From Saxibacter everestensis (lineage in GTDB: Bacteria > Actinomycetota > Actinomycetes > Actinomycetales > Brevibacteriaceae): 64,000 nt of DNA. Shown piece by piece: positions 25,655 to 33,594 of this stretch (its first letter is position 1; every line of letters starts with the position of its first letter). The notes beneath the pieces are model-generated. The model was not told the origin of the DNA, searched no databases, and was given only the letters and a program-made list of their open reading frames with translations. The DNA lies in NCBI RefSeq assembly GCF_025787225.1, contig NZ_CP090958.1, positions 2,342,550-2,406,549 of the forward strand. The letters are read 5' to 3'. The translations under genes were made by a program, and so were the position numbers.

Positions 25655-26173
25655 CTACCGGAGCCCGGATCGCAATGCGGCGCCCTTGGCCTTGGCAGCC
25701 TCGCTGAGTCCGGCCTGGAATTCGACGATCTTTCCGCGGAGCTCCAACGCTGCTTCGGTATCTCCGGCCGCCAGCATCCGGACGGCAAGCAGACCGGCAT
25801 TCCTCGCACCGCCAATGGATACAGTCGCCACCGGAACTCCGGCCGGCATCTGAACGATCGACAGCAGCGAGTCCATCCCGTCGAGGTATTTCAGCGCAAC
25901 TGGCACCCCGATAACCGGCAGTGGAGTGACGGCAGCCAGCATGCCGGGCAGGTGAGCCGCTCCCCCGGCGCCGGCGACGATTACCCGGATGCCGCGTGAG
26001 CTCGCCTCGCGACCGTAGTCCAGCATTTCGCTCGGCATCCGATGAGCGGAGACCACGTCGGCTTCCCACGGAACGCCGAATTCGGTCAGCGCCTCGGTTG
26101 CCGCCTGCATGGTTGGCCAGTCGGAGTCCGAGCCCATGACTACGCCAACCACTGCCCTACTTGCGCTCATCAT
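25655..26173 (-). CDS. purE: 5-(carboxyamino)imidazole ribonucleotide mutase
   Basis: Class I PurE of 172 residues in purine biosynthesis: [59 protein letters not shown]. Converts N5-CAIR made by PurK to CAIR. The start is one of two consecutive ATG codons (26173 or 26170), with AAAGGG just upstream. It follows purK by 24 bases on the same strand, the usual pair. Confidence 0.96.
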   Translation of the reverse strand: MMSASRAVVGVVMGSDSDWPTMQAATEALTEFGVPWEADVVSAHRMPSEMLDYGREASSRGIRVIVAGAGGAAHLPGMLAAVTPLPVIGVPVALKYLDGMDSLLSIVQMPAGVPVATVSIGGARNAGLLAVRMLAAGDTEAALELRGKIVEFQAGLSEAAKAKGAALRSGLR

Positions 26174-26197
26174 CGCGCCCTTTCGATCTGACGTAAG

Positions 26198-27352
26198 TCA
26201 TTCGGTGATGGTGCCGGTGAAATAGTCGGCTGCGTGCCTGGCACGCTCCAGCAAGTCATCCAGATTCGTTCCGGTGGCGGTGACGTGCCCGACCTTCCTG
26301 CCGGGTTTCACCTCTTTGCCATACATATGAACCTTGATACCAGGGTCGTGGGCCATAACGTGCAGATAGGGATGGTAGAGATCCGGGTACTCCCCGCCGA
26401 GAACATTCACCATCACGGAATAGTCGGCGCGTGCGGCGGTTTCGCCAAGCGGAAGGTCGAGCACGGCCCGCAGGTGCTGCTCGAACTGGCTGGTGACCGA
26501 CCCGTCCTGGGTCCAGTGACCGGTGTTGTGCGGCCGCATTGCGAGCTCATTGATGACGAACGACGCCTTGCCGTTCTCGTCGGCGACCTCGAAGACCTCC
26601 ATTGCCATCACGCCGGTGACGTCCAGGTCTCCGGCGAGCTTCAGTGCCGCCCCGCTGATTCGCGCGGCCAGCTCGTCGGGCAGATTCGGCGCCGGCGCGA
26701 TAGCCTCACGGCACACACCATCCACCTGCTTGGTGGCAACAACCGGCCAGGCCGCCGCCTGCCCCATCGGGCTGCGAGCCACCATGGCGGCAAGTTCGCG
26801 GTTGAATGGCACGAATGCCTCGGCAAGCAGTGGCGATCCGGCGGCGGATTCCAGCCAATCGGCTGCTTCCGCGGCAGAATGAACAACGCGCACACCCTTG
26901 CCGTCGTACCCGCCGCGCGGCGTTTTCACGATGACTGGCCAGCCGATCTCATCACCGAACTCGGCGAGCTCCGCCTCGGAGCCGACCGGCGCCCAGCGAG
27001 GATTCGGCAGACCGAGCCGGTCGACAGCCGTCCGCATCACGATCTTGTCTTGCGCGTGAACCAGCGCGCGCGGCCCGGGATGCACTACGACCCCGTCGGC
27101 TTCGAGCGCCTGAAGGTGCTCGGTCGGCACATGCTCGTGATCGAAGGTGACCACGTCAACGCCCGCGGCGAATTCGCGCAGCGTGGCTAGGTCCCGATAG
27201 TCGCCAACCTGGGCCTGCGGTATCACCTGAGTCGCACAGACATCCGGGCTCTCCGCGAGCACCTTCAGACGAACACCAAGAGCCTCGGCTGCCGGCGCCA
27301 TCATGCGCGCAAGCTGCCCCCCACCGATAACGCCAACCACAGGAAAAGTCAC
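26198..27352 (-). CDS. purK: 5-(carboxyamino)imidazole ribonucleotide synthase
   Basis: ATP-grasp enzyme of 384 residues that makes N5-CAIR from AIR, bicarbonate and ATP. Evidence: GVIGGGQLARMMAPAAEALG at the N-terminus, FDHEHVP, WPVIVKTPRGGYDGKGV (ATP-grasp lysine and glycine loop), EAFVPFNRELAAMVARS, and the metal-binding NELAMRPHNTGHWTQD. The GTG start at 27352 gives the standard N-terminus. First gene of the purK-purE pair. Confidence 0.96.
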   Translation of the reverse strand: MTFPVVGVIGGGQLARMMAPAAEALGVRLKVLAESPDVCATQVIPQAQVGDYRDLATLREFAAGVDVVTFDHEHVPTEHLQALEADGVVVHPGPRALVHAQDKIVMRTAVDRLGLPNPRWAPVGSEAELAEFGDEIGWPVIVKTPRGGYDGKGVRVVHSAAEAADWLESAAGSPLLAEAFVPFNRELAAMVARSPMGQAAAWPVVATKQVDGVCREAIAPAPNLPDELAARISGAALKLAGDLDVTGVMAMEVFEVADENGKASFVINELAMRPHNTGHWTQDGSVTSQFEQHLRAVLDLPLGETAARADYSVMVNVLGGEYPDLYHPYLHVMAHDPGIKVHMYGKEVKPGRKVGHVTATGTNLDDLLERARHAADYFTGTITE

Positions 27353-27436
27353 GACGCAAGATTACCTGCCTCCTCGCGTCAATGCCCGCGCAAGGGGTAT
27401 CGGATGTTTTGCGGCTCGGTGGGAGTAGCTGAAACA

Positions 27437-28036
27437 ATGGCGCGGACAGATCGCCAGCCTCGACCCGCCATCGCACCCATCCGGCGACGGGTAGGGCGAC
27501 GAATGACCGATACGAACCACGTTTCCCGCAGGGGAAGCCTCACGCTAAGGAACCAGATGGCATCACGAAGGTGGGCGGATCTAGGCTGGCTTGCCCTCGT
27601 GTCGCACCTGAGCAAGTTCGGCGCAGTCGGAACTATCGCCTTCCTGGTAGACCTCGGCGTCTACAACGCCCTGCGGTTTTCGATTCTCGACGACAAACCG
27701 ATCGGCGCAAAGGTCATCTCTGTCATGGTCGCCACCGTCGTCTCCTGGCTCGGCAGCCGGTACTGGACATTCAGGGAGGGCCGGGGAAACTCAGTCCTTC
27801 GGGAGCTTTTCTCATTCGCGCTGATAAACGCCGGCGGGCTGGTGATTGCGGCCGCCTGCCTGTTCGTGTCGCATTACGGTCTTGGGTACACCTCGAAACT
27901 CGCCGACAATATTTCAGGCAACGGGATAGGGCTGTTCCTCGGCACCGCCTTCCGCTACGCGATGTACCGGCTCGTTCTCTTCCGGCCGCCAAAGGCTGAT
28001 ATTCCATCCACGGAACGGGAGCACTCGAGCGCCTGA
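27437..28036 (+). CDS. GtrA family membrane protein
   Basis: A 199-residue protein with four membrane helices in the GtrA arrangement: FGAVGTIAFLVDLGVYNALR, AKVISVMVATVVSWLGSRYWTFREG (the conserved N/R-Y-WTF turn), FALINAGGLVIAAACLFVSHY, and a last helix ending FRYAMYRLVLF. GtrA-like proteins are implicated in moving lipid-linked sugars across the membrane or in teichoic and arabinogalactan decoration. Start choice is uncertain. ATG 27437 has GGGAG 11 bases upstream; ATG 27503 is an alternative. It lies divergent from purK. Confidence 0.87.
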   Translation: MARTDRQPRPAIAPIRRRVGRRMTDTNHVSRRGSLTLRNQMASRRWADLGWLALVSHLSKFGAVGTIAFLVDLGVYNALRFSILDDKPIGAKVISVMVATVVSWLGSRYWTFREGRGNSVLRELFSFALINAGGLVIAAACLFVSHYGLGYTSKLADNISGNGIGLFLGTAFRYAMYRLVLFRPPKADIPSTEREHSSA

Positions 28037-28056
28037 GGGCTCAGAGAACGGGTGTG

Positions 28057-28626
28057 TCAGCCGGCAAGTGAGCGGACCACTCGCGCGGGCGAGCCCACCA
28101 CGACGGTCCTTTCCGGAACGTCCTTCGTGACGACGGACGCGGCTGCCACGACGGCGTCGTCACCGATCGTCACGCCCGGCAGAATCGTGGCGTTCGATCC
28201 GATCCACACATTGCGGCCGATGACGACCGGGGCCGGGTGCATGTCCGCGCGGCGGCTCGGGGCAAGGTCGTGGTTCAGCGTGGCGATCACCGTGTTGTGC
28301 CCGATCAGGCTGCCGTCGCCGATCACAACGCCGCCCTGGTCTTGAAACTTGCAGCCGGAGTTGATGAAGATTCGCTTGCCTAGGGTGATGTTCTTCCCGA
28401 AGTCGGCGTAGAACGGCGGGAAGACCGTGACGGATTCGTCAACCGCCTTCCCAATCAGCCGAGCCAATAGCTCACGCACCCGCGCGGGCTCCCGATATCC
28501 GCCGTTCAGTTCGCCGGTGACGCGCAGGGCCTCTTGACTGACCCGATGCATGACCTCATGCAGCGGCGAGTCCCCCGTGATGGTCTGACCGGCATCCAGC
28601 GCCTCCAGGAGATCCTCGAGTTCCAT
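28057..28626 (-). CDS. Sugar O-acetyltransferase, left-handed beta-helix (LacA/Maa type)
   Basis: A 189-residue hexapeptide-repeat acetyltransferase: FPPFYADFGKNITLGKR, IFINSGCKFQDQGGVVIGDG, GHNTVIATLNHDLAPSRRA (catalytic His in NHD), VVIGRNVWIGSNATILPGV, and GSPARVVR at the end. Uses acetyl-CoA to acetylate a sugar hydroxyl. The N-terminal 60 residues are the helical cap typical of maltose/galactoside acetyltransferases. Convergent with GtrA. A CGATCC/GGATCG inverted repeat lies in the upstream intergenic region (28733-28754). Substrate unknown. Confidence 0.88.
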   Translation of the reverse strand: MELEDLLEALDAGQTITGDSPLHEVMHRVSQEALRVTGELNGGYREPARVRELLARLIGKAVDESVTVFPPFYADFGKNITLGKRIFINSGCKFQDQGGVVIGDGSLIGHNTVIATLNHDLAPSRRADMHPAPVVIGRNVWIGSNATILPGVTIGDDAVVAAASVVTKDVPERTVVVGSPARVVRSLAG

Positions 28627-28775
28627 CGTGTGCCTACCCTTCGTTCAATGGCCTTCGGCGAGTGCACGTTCTTCTGGGCTGCCCATTGTAGGCGCGCAAC
28701 GAGCTGTCAGCACCCCTGGAATCCCCGCGGACCGATCCCACCACCGACGGATCGCGACGGCAGGCTAACTACGGA

Positions 28776-30806
28776 GTGACTGTCAGTGCTGGGTGCTGTA
28801 GTAGAGGCATGGAAGATGCACAGGAGCACTCGGGCCGGGCGGGCGATATCGCCCTACCGGGTGCTGCCGCGGATCTACAACGGGATGGCCGCCACGTTCC
28901 CCGTAGCGACGGCACGGCCTTTCCTGCCAGTGCCGCTGCCGCTGATTCCGCCGCTGGGGCTGGCAGCCGGCGGGTGCAGGATGTCGCGGTGATTCCCAGC
29001 AGCGCCGTGGTTGCCGGTACCGGTCTGGACGCCGCGCTGGCAGGTCTGAATCTTGACCGGCTGTCCGCGGCGCAGTTGCTGGAAGTCGCCGTGGACGCCG
29101 AACGGTTGCAGGATTTCGCCTCGGTGATCGCATCCGAGGCGCTGGCCGCATTCGGCCGGAACGAACTCGCCGACCGGGCCAAGGATCACGCCCTGGAGAC
29201 CGGCGCTGGTTCAAGGGCCACCGCTCACCCAGACTCCTCAGCGTCGGGCACCTCGGAAGTCGAGGCCGGCCGAACCGCCGCCTCGACGGTCAGGCAGCAC
29301 GCCGTATCCGCTCAGACCCAGCCCGCCGCGGAGGAGGAGACCGGGACTGTCGCGTTCCGGGCGTTTCGGGAGGCCGTGTCTCGCGGCCTGCCCCGGTTCA
29401 GTGGCGACGAGGTCGCCTGCGCGCTGGATGTGGCCTCCCGGACGGGAAAGACCAGGCTGTTGGACGCGATGTTCGCCAGCGCGTGTTTCCCCAGGGCTCT
29501 GGCGTTGGTCAAGGCCGGGACGATCGACCGGGCCCGGTTCGGATTCCTCATCACCCAGACCCGGAGCCTCGACGCGCACGCCGCGCTCGAACTCGACGAC
29601 CTGGTCGCCAGTTGGCCGAACGGGCTGTCCCGGCGGGCGTTTACCCGCCGGGTCCGCACAGCGGTTGCGGTAGCCGACGCCCGGGACGCCGCCGCGAGGC
29701 ACGCCCAGGTCTGCCAAGACCGCAGCGTGCAGTTCATCCCGGTGGAGGACGGCGCGGCCATCCTGTCCGTCTACGGGCCTGCCGACGCACTGCTGACCGC
29801 ATACCGTCGGCTGGACGCCGCCGCCCGCACCCAATCCGCCTCGCCCGCCGGTCCGGGTTCGACTTTCGGTCTGGATGCCACTTCCGGCATAGCCTCGGCG
29901 TCGGGCGCGAATCCGGAATCTGGCTTTCGGGGAGGCGAGTGCGTCGGTGCAGACGGCCGGACGCTAGCCCAACGGCGGTTCGACCTGCTCACCGGCGTCG
30001 ACTTCGGCCCCGACGGCAGGGCGACCATCGACGGCAGCAGCGGGACCATCAACGGTGTCACGGGGGCGCGGTCCCGGGTGCCGGCGCAGACCCGGGTGAA
30101 TGTCACCGTACCGGCCCTGACCCTACTCGGTCTCGCAAATCTGCCCGGACACCTCGACGGCTACGGCCCGATCCCACCGGCCATGGCCACCGCAATCGCC
30201 GCCGACGCACCAACCTGGACCAGGATCCTGACCGACCCGATCACCGGCCGGATCCTGAACACCCGGCAATACAGCTACCGGCCCGATACCGAGACGCTGC
30301 GCTATCTGCGTGCCCGGCACACCACCTGCACCGTGCCGTGCTGCACCACACCGTCGGACCGGGCAGAAATCGACCACGTCGTCCCCTTCGACCACGACCA
30401 CCCCGATCGTGGCGGACCCACCAACGCCTGGAATTTGGGCCCGGGGTGCAAAAACCACCATCAAGGCAAAACCCTGGGCATTCTGCACGCCGAAACCATC
30501 GGAGCCCGCCACGGCCCGGTCACCATCCGCTGGCACCTGCCCTCCGGCCGCTACTACGACCGGCACGAAGACGACGACCCCATCACCGCCAGCACTTCCA
30601 CCCGGATCCTCCAGGCCCTCGAAGCCGGGGCTGCCCAGGAACAACCACTAGCAGTGCCACCTGGCGGGCCGCCCCCACCGAGTAGCGAGACCGCTCCACA
30701 GCAGCGCGAGGGCAACCGGTTCCCGGTAGACACCGCCCTGCCACCGCCGGGCACGGAAAATGTTCCGCAATGCCATGTCCCAGCCGACGATCCACCACCG
30801 TTTTAG
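28776..30806 (+). CDS. DUF222 / HNH endonuclease domain protein (13E12-like)
   Basis: A 676-residue protein of the DUF222-HNH family, often in several copies in actinobacterial genomes. The DUF222 region (about 60-350) includes LDRLSAAQLLEVAVDAERLQ and DEVACALDVASRTGKTRLL. The C-terminal HNH domain has paired cysteines (CTVPCC), AEIDHVVPFDHD, GGPTNAWNLGPGCKNHHQGK: the H-N-H residues and zinc-binding Cys/His set look intact. The C-terminal 60 residues are Pro-rich and disordered. The start is GTG 28776 or ATG 28809; neither has a clear ribosome site. Family function is unproven; a nuclease or DNA-binding role is likely. Confidence 0.88.
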   Translation: MTVSAGCCSRGMEDAQEHSGRAGDIALPGAAADLQRDGRHVPRSDGTAFPASAAAADSAAGAGSRRVQDVAVIPSSAVVAGTGLDAALAGLNLDRLSAAQLLEVAVDAERLQDFASVIASEALAAFGRNELADRAKDHALETGAGSRATAHPDSSASGTSEVEAGRTAASTVRQHAVSAQTQPAAEEETGTVAFRAFREAVSRGLPRFSGDEVACALDVASRTGKTRLLDAMFASACFPRALALVKAGTIDRARFGFLITQTRSLDAHAALELDDLVASWPNGLSRRAFTRRVRTAVAVADARDAAARHAQVCQDRSVQFIPVEDGAAILSVYGPADALLTAYRRLDAAARTQSASPAGPGSTFGLDATSGIASASGANPESGFRGGECVGADGRTLAQRRFDLLTGVDFGPDGRATIDGSSGTINGVTGARSRVPAQTRVNVTVPALTLLGLANLPGHLDGYGPIPPAMATAIAADAPTWTRILTDPITGRILNTRQYSYRPDTETLRYLRARHTTCTVPCCTTPSDRAEIDHVVPFDHDHPDRGGPTNAWNLGPGCKNHHQGKTLGILHAETIGARHGPVTIRWHLPSGRYYDRHEDDDPITASTSTRILQALEAGAAQEQPLAVPPGGPPPPSSETAPQQREGNRFPVDTALPPPGTENVPQCHVPADDPPPF

Positions 30807-30896
30807 AAGCTCACGGACTTAGCAAGCCAATGGGTACTAGAACGGCGACCGTACTCAACTTCCAGAGTTCCAGCACGGGCCGGTGAAACATCGAGA

Positions 30897-31622
30897 TCAG
30901 CGCCGCCAGCGGGGTGCCGACGGTGGGCGCACGCGGGTATCGATCGGCAGCAGCTGATCCTCCGGCGCCAGTTCTTTTGCCCGGGCGGCCGTCATCCGCC
31001 GCATGTGATGTCGCCGGCACAGAGTTTCATAACCAACCTCCACCTCGGGCGGCGGCGGATTGAGACCGGGGTCTCCCGCGGCATCGTCCGGCGTTGCGAT
31101 GTCGCCGATCACTACCTGGCGGCCCTCGGTGACCATGACGCCGCCCTCGGTGCGGGCGTTGTGCGTTGCCCGGGCCCCGCACCAGCACAGCGCCTCGACC
31201 TGGAGCACCTCCACCCGGTCCGCCAACTCGATCAGCCGCTGCGCACCGGCAAACAGCCTGGAGCGGAAATCGGTGGTGAAGCCGAACGCGAAGACGTCGA
31301 TACCCATCTCGTCGACGATGCCTGCCAGCTGTTCGATCTGGATCGCTGAATAGAACTGTGCCTCGTCGACGATCAGGTAGTGCACCGGACTGCTGTAGGT
31401 TCGCCGGTTGGCAACCTCGTCCCAGAAGTCGGTGTCGTCTCGCACCTCGATCGCTGTGGTGGTCAGGCCGAGCCGCGACGAGAGCACGGAATCGCCGGCC
31501 CGATCATCCCGGGTGAAGATCAGGCCGTGGCGTCCCGCCGAGGAGTGGTTGTAATCCATCTGCAGGGCCAGGGTGGATTTTCCACAGTTCATCGTTCCAG
31601 TGAAAAAAACCAGTTGTGCCAT
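30897..31622 (-). CDS. tdk: Thymidine kinase (type II)
   Basis: A 241-residue kinase that phosphorylates thymidine to TMP in salvage. P-loop GTMNCGKST (9-17), the lasso-adjacent DEAQFY, FGFTTDFRSRLFAGAQRLIELAD, and zinc-binding cysteines in LCWCGARATHN and LCRRHH. The protein has a 20-residue insertion after VIGDIATPDD and a basic C-terminal tail (RVRPPSAPRWRR), slightly longer than the E. coli enzyme. It is downstream of the alkaline-phosphatase-family gene, 67 bases away on the same strand. Confidence 0.95.
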   Translation of the reverse strand: MAQLVFFTGTMNCGKSTLALQMDYNHSSAGRHGLIFTRDDRAGDSVLSSRLGLTTTAIEVRDDTDFWDEVANRRTYSSPVHYLIVDEAQFYSAIQIEQLAGIVDEMGIDVFAFGFTTDFRSRLFAGAQRLIELADRVEVLQVEALCWCGARATHNARTEGGVMVTEGRQVVIGDIATPDDAAGDPGLNPPPPEVEVGYETLCRRHHMRRMTAARAKELAPEDQLLPIDTRVRPPSAPRWRR

Positions 31623-31689
31623 ACGCCATTCCTGTCGTGGTTCGAGGGTGAGTGGTGGAATTGCAGCGATGCAAGGCGCCGCACGGGCG

Positions 31690-32895
31690 CTACGACCTCG
31701 CTGTCAGCAAAGGAATCCGCAACTCGGTCGTGCTGAGGCCGCCATGGTGCCCGAGGAGCGCGAGCGCGGAGGCCGAGTCATTGGCGGTGTCGACGACGGC
31801 GAAATCCGGACCAGCCGTCACGACGACATCGCCGATCCGGCTCCTCGCCCGGGCGCCGACGACACCGAACAGCCCCGCCGAGATCGCCTGCTCGCGAGTC
31901 AGAACGGCGCCTCGGCCGTCGATCTCGGCCAGCCAGCGGTCTGCCAGATCCGCAGCCAGGCCCGGCCCCCCATCCGGCTCCGTGTACAGGTGGACGGCCC
32001 GGGGTTCGCCCCCGACGTGCCGCACCCCGGTGCGCAGGGCCGGATGCGCGGCGAGGTCCAGCCGGTCATCATGCGCGACGTCGACCATGCCGTGGTCGGC
32101 GGTTATCACCAGCAGGGTGTCCCTGGGCAGCTGCTCGGCAAGCCGGCGCAGCTCGGCATCGATACGTTCCAGCTCTTCCAGCCAGGCCCAGGAGCCGCTT
32201 CCCTTCTGGTGGCCGACCTTGTCAAGCGCACCCCAGTACAGGTAGACGAGGTGGTTTCCGGGCCGTTTCAATTCCTCGATGGCGTGACCGGCACGTTCGC
32301 CGAGCAGGCGTGACGGCCGGAAGCGTCCGCCGCGCATCGAGGCCTGATTCAGTCCGCGCTCGGCGAACTTTGCCTCGCCGAGGCTGACCACGTCGAGGCC
32401 GGCCTCGGTGAGCCGCTCCAGCAACGTGCTATCGGGAACCCAGAGTTTGGGATCGGTGTCCTGATCCCAGGACAGCTGATTGAGGATGACGTCGCGGTCG
32501 GGATCGAGCACCCGGTAGCCGACGACACCATGACCGCCGGGAAGCTGCCCGGTACCGAGTGAGGACAAGGAATTCGCCGTCGTGGACGGAAAACCGGCGG
32601 AGAGTTCCCGGCTCGCGCCCAACAGTCCACGCAGGAACGGCGCGTGCGCCGCTCGCGAGCGGAGCTGCTCGGCACCGAGTCCGTCGACCAGCACGACAAC
32701 CGCGGAACGGGCTTCGCCGAGCGGCAAGACGGCGGCGGCCCTGTCGACGGTCTCGGCACCGATCGCACTTCCGTAACCGAGCGCATCGGCCGTCGCAGGG
32801 ATTACATCGGCAATGCTTCCGCCCGCGTAATCCGGGGCGAGCACTGAATTGCCGGGATGGTTCGAATCCACTCTGTCGGTGTTCCTTCGGTTCAT
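31690..32895 (-). CDS. Alkaline-phosphatase-superfamily phosphodiesterase/nucleotide pyrophosphatase
   Basis: A 401-residue protein. AVVVLVDGLGAEQL provides the first metal Asp; FPSTTANSLSSLGTGQLPG has the nucleophile Thr. YWGALDKVGHQKG and LLVITADHGMVDVAHDDR carry the second metal site. This set marks type I phosphodiesterase/nucleotide pyrophosphatase enzymes. The start ATG at 32895 was chosen because an upstream extension to 33213 would read through the DUF5998 gene in another frame. No signal peptide seen, so it may act inside the cell. Located between DUF5998 and tdk; substrate unknown. Confidence 0.88.
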   Translation of the reverse strand: MNRRNTDRVDSNHPGNSVLAPDYAGGSIADVIPATADALGYGSAIGAETVDRAAAVLPLGEARSAVVVLVDGLGAEQLRSRAAHAPFLRGLLGASRELSAGFPSTTANSLSSLGTGQLPGGHGVVGYRVLDPDRDVILNQLSWDQDTDPKLWVPDSTLLERLTEAGLDVVSLGEAKFAERGLNQASMRGGRFRPSRLLGERAGHAIEELKRPGNHLVYLYWGALDKVGHQKGSGSWAWLEELERIDAELRRLAEQLPRDTLLVITADHGMVDVAHDDRLDLAAHPALRTGVRHVGGEPRAVHLYTEPDGGPGLAADLADRWLAEIDGRGAVLTREQAISAGLFGVVGARARSRIGDVVVTAGPDFAVVDTANDSASALALLGHHGGLSTTELRIPLLTARS

Positions 32896-32932
32896 TGGTG
32901 CAATGAGTGGAGCGGCGAGCGGCAGTTGAGGA

Positions 32933-33553
32933 TCAATGCTGCGTCGTTCGTGCGATGTGCGCAGCGTGCCGCAGCTCGGTGGCGAAGGTAAGGGTCCGCG
33001 AGACTGCCTGCGCACCCTCAGCCTGGGAACTGACCCGCAGTGCAAGGTCTTCGCCACCGATGATCCCGGCGTAACCATGGTCGGCATCGCACTGCGGGTC
33101 GGCACAGTCTTCGGGACGCATCTCGACCCGGGAAACGCCACCCCACGACAGCGTGACGGTGACCTCCCGTGGGTCCTGCCCCGGGCGGAACTGCTCCGGA
33201 TTGTTGAACACATGACCGATCAGCACCGAGCGGATGCGTGCCAGCGGAATGTCTTCGGTCGTGGCCTGGGCAAACGCACCCTGGCCCGGTCCGCCCGGAT
33301 CGTCATCGATGTGTCCGAGCAGCAGCCGGGTCGGCGTCAGCATCAGCACGGTGATGTGCCGATGCACCTCTTCGAGATCGAAGTGGGTTTCGACGTGCAC
33401 GAGGTGGGAGCGGACCGGCTCGCCAAAGAGCGTCGCGCCGAACACATGCGCGGCGAGCTGCGGGTAGTACCCGGCGCGTTGCAGGTCCTCGAGGACTTCC
33501 TCCGGCACCACTGATTGCGCGGGCTGCTTACCTGTTGCTGAGGGCTGGGACAT
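32933..33553 (-). CDS. DUF5998 family protein
   Basis: Conserved actinobacterial protein of unknown function, 206 residues. Typical segments: VVPEEVLEDLQRAGYYPQLAAHVF, EPVRSHLVHVETHFDLEEVHRHITVLMLTPTRLLLGHIDD, VTVTLSWGGVSRVEMRPEDCADPQCDADHGY and a helical end. CADPQCDADH could bind metal. It is divergent (41 bases) from the GNAT-acyl-CoA synthetase gene and precedes the phosphodiesterase gene by 37 bases, so probably heads that transcript. Confidence 0.85.
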   Translation of the reverse strand: MSQPSATGKQPAQSVVPEEVLEDLQRAGYYPQLAAHVFGATLFGEPVRSHLVHVETHFDLEEVHRHITVLMLTPTRLLLGHIDDDPGGPGQGAFAQATTEDIPLARIRSVLIGHVFNNPEQFRPGQDPREVTVTLSWGGVSRVEMRPEDCADPQCDADHGYAGIIGGEDLALRVSSQAEGAQAVSRTLTFATELRHAAHIARTTQH

Positions 33554-33582
33554 GCGACCATTGTTCCAGATGCCGAAACCCT

Positions 33583-33588
33583 TAGAGT
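33583..33588 (+). promoter_or_regulatory. Candidate -10 element of a leaderless promoter
   Basis: TAGAGT six bases before the ATG at 33595, with a possible -35 TTGTTC at 33561-33566 (spacer 16). No ribosome site precedes the ATG. The hexamer and spacing are identical to those before the gene at 1157. Confidence 0.5.
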
Positions 33589-33594
33589 AAACGT

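Noticed and set aside
30807-30896. Gap between the HNH and tdk genes as a regulatory or RNA locus
   Set aside because: Ninety bases between convergent stops with only weak self-complementarity; nothing supportable.
32896-33213. N-terminal extension of the alkaline-phosphatase-family protein
   Set aside because: It overlaps the DUF5998 gene in another frame and looks like antisense-type composition; the ATG at 32895 fits the family.
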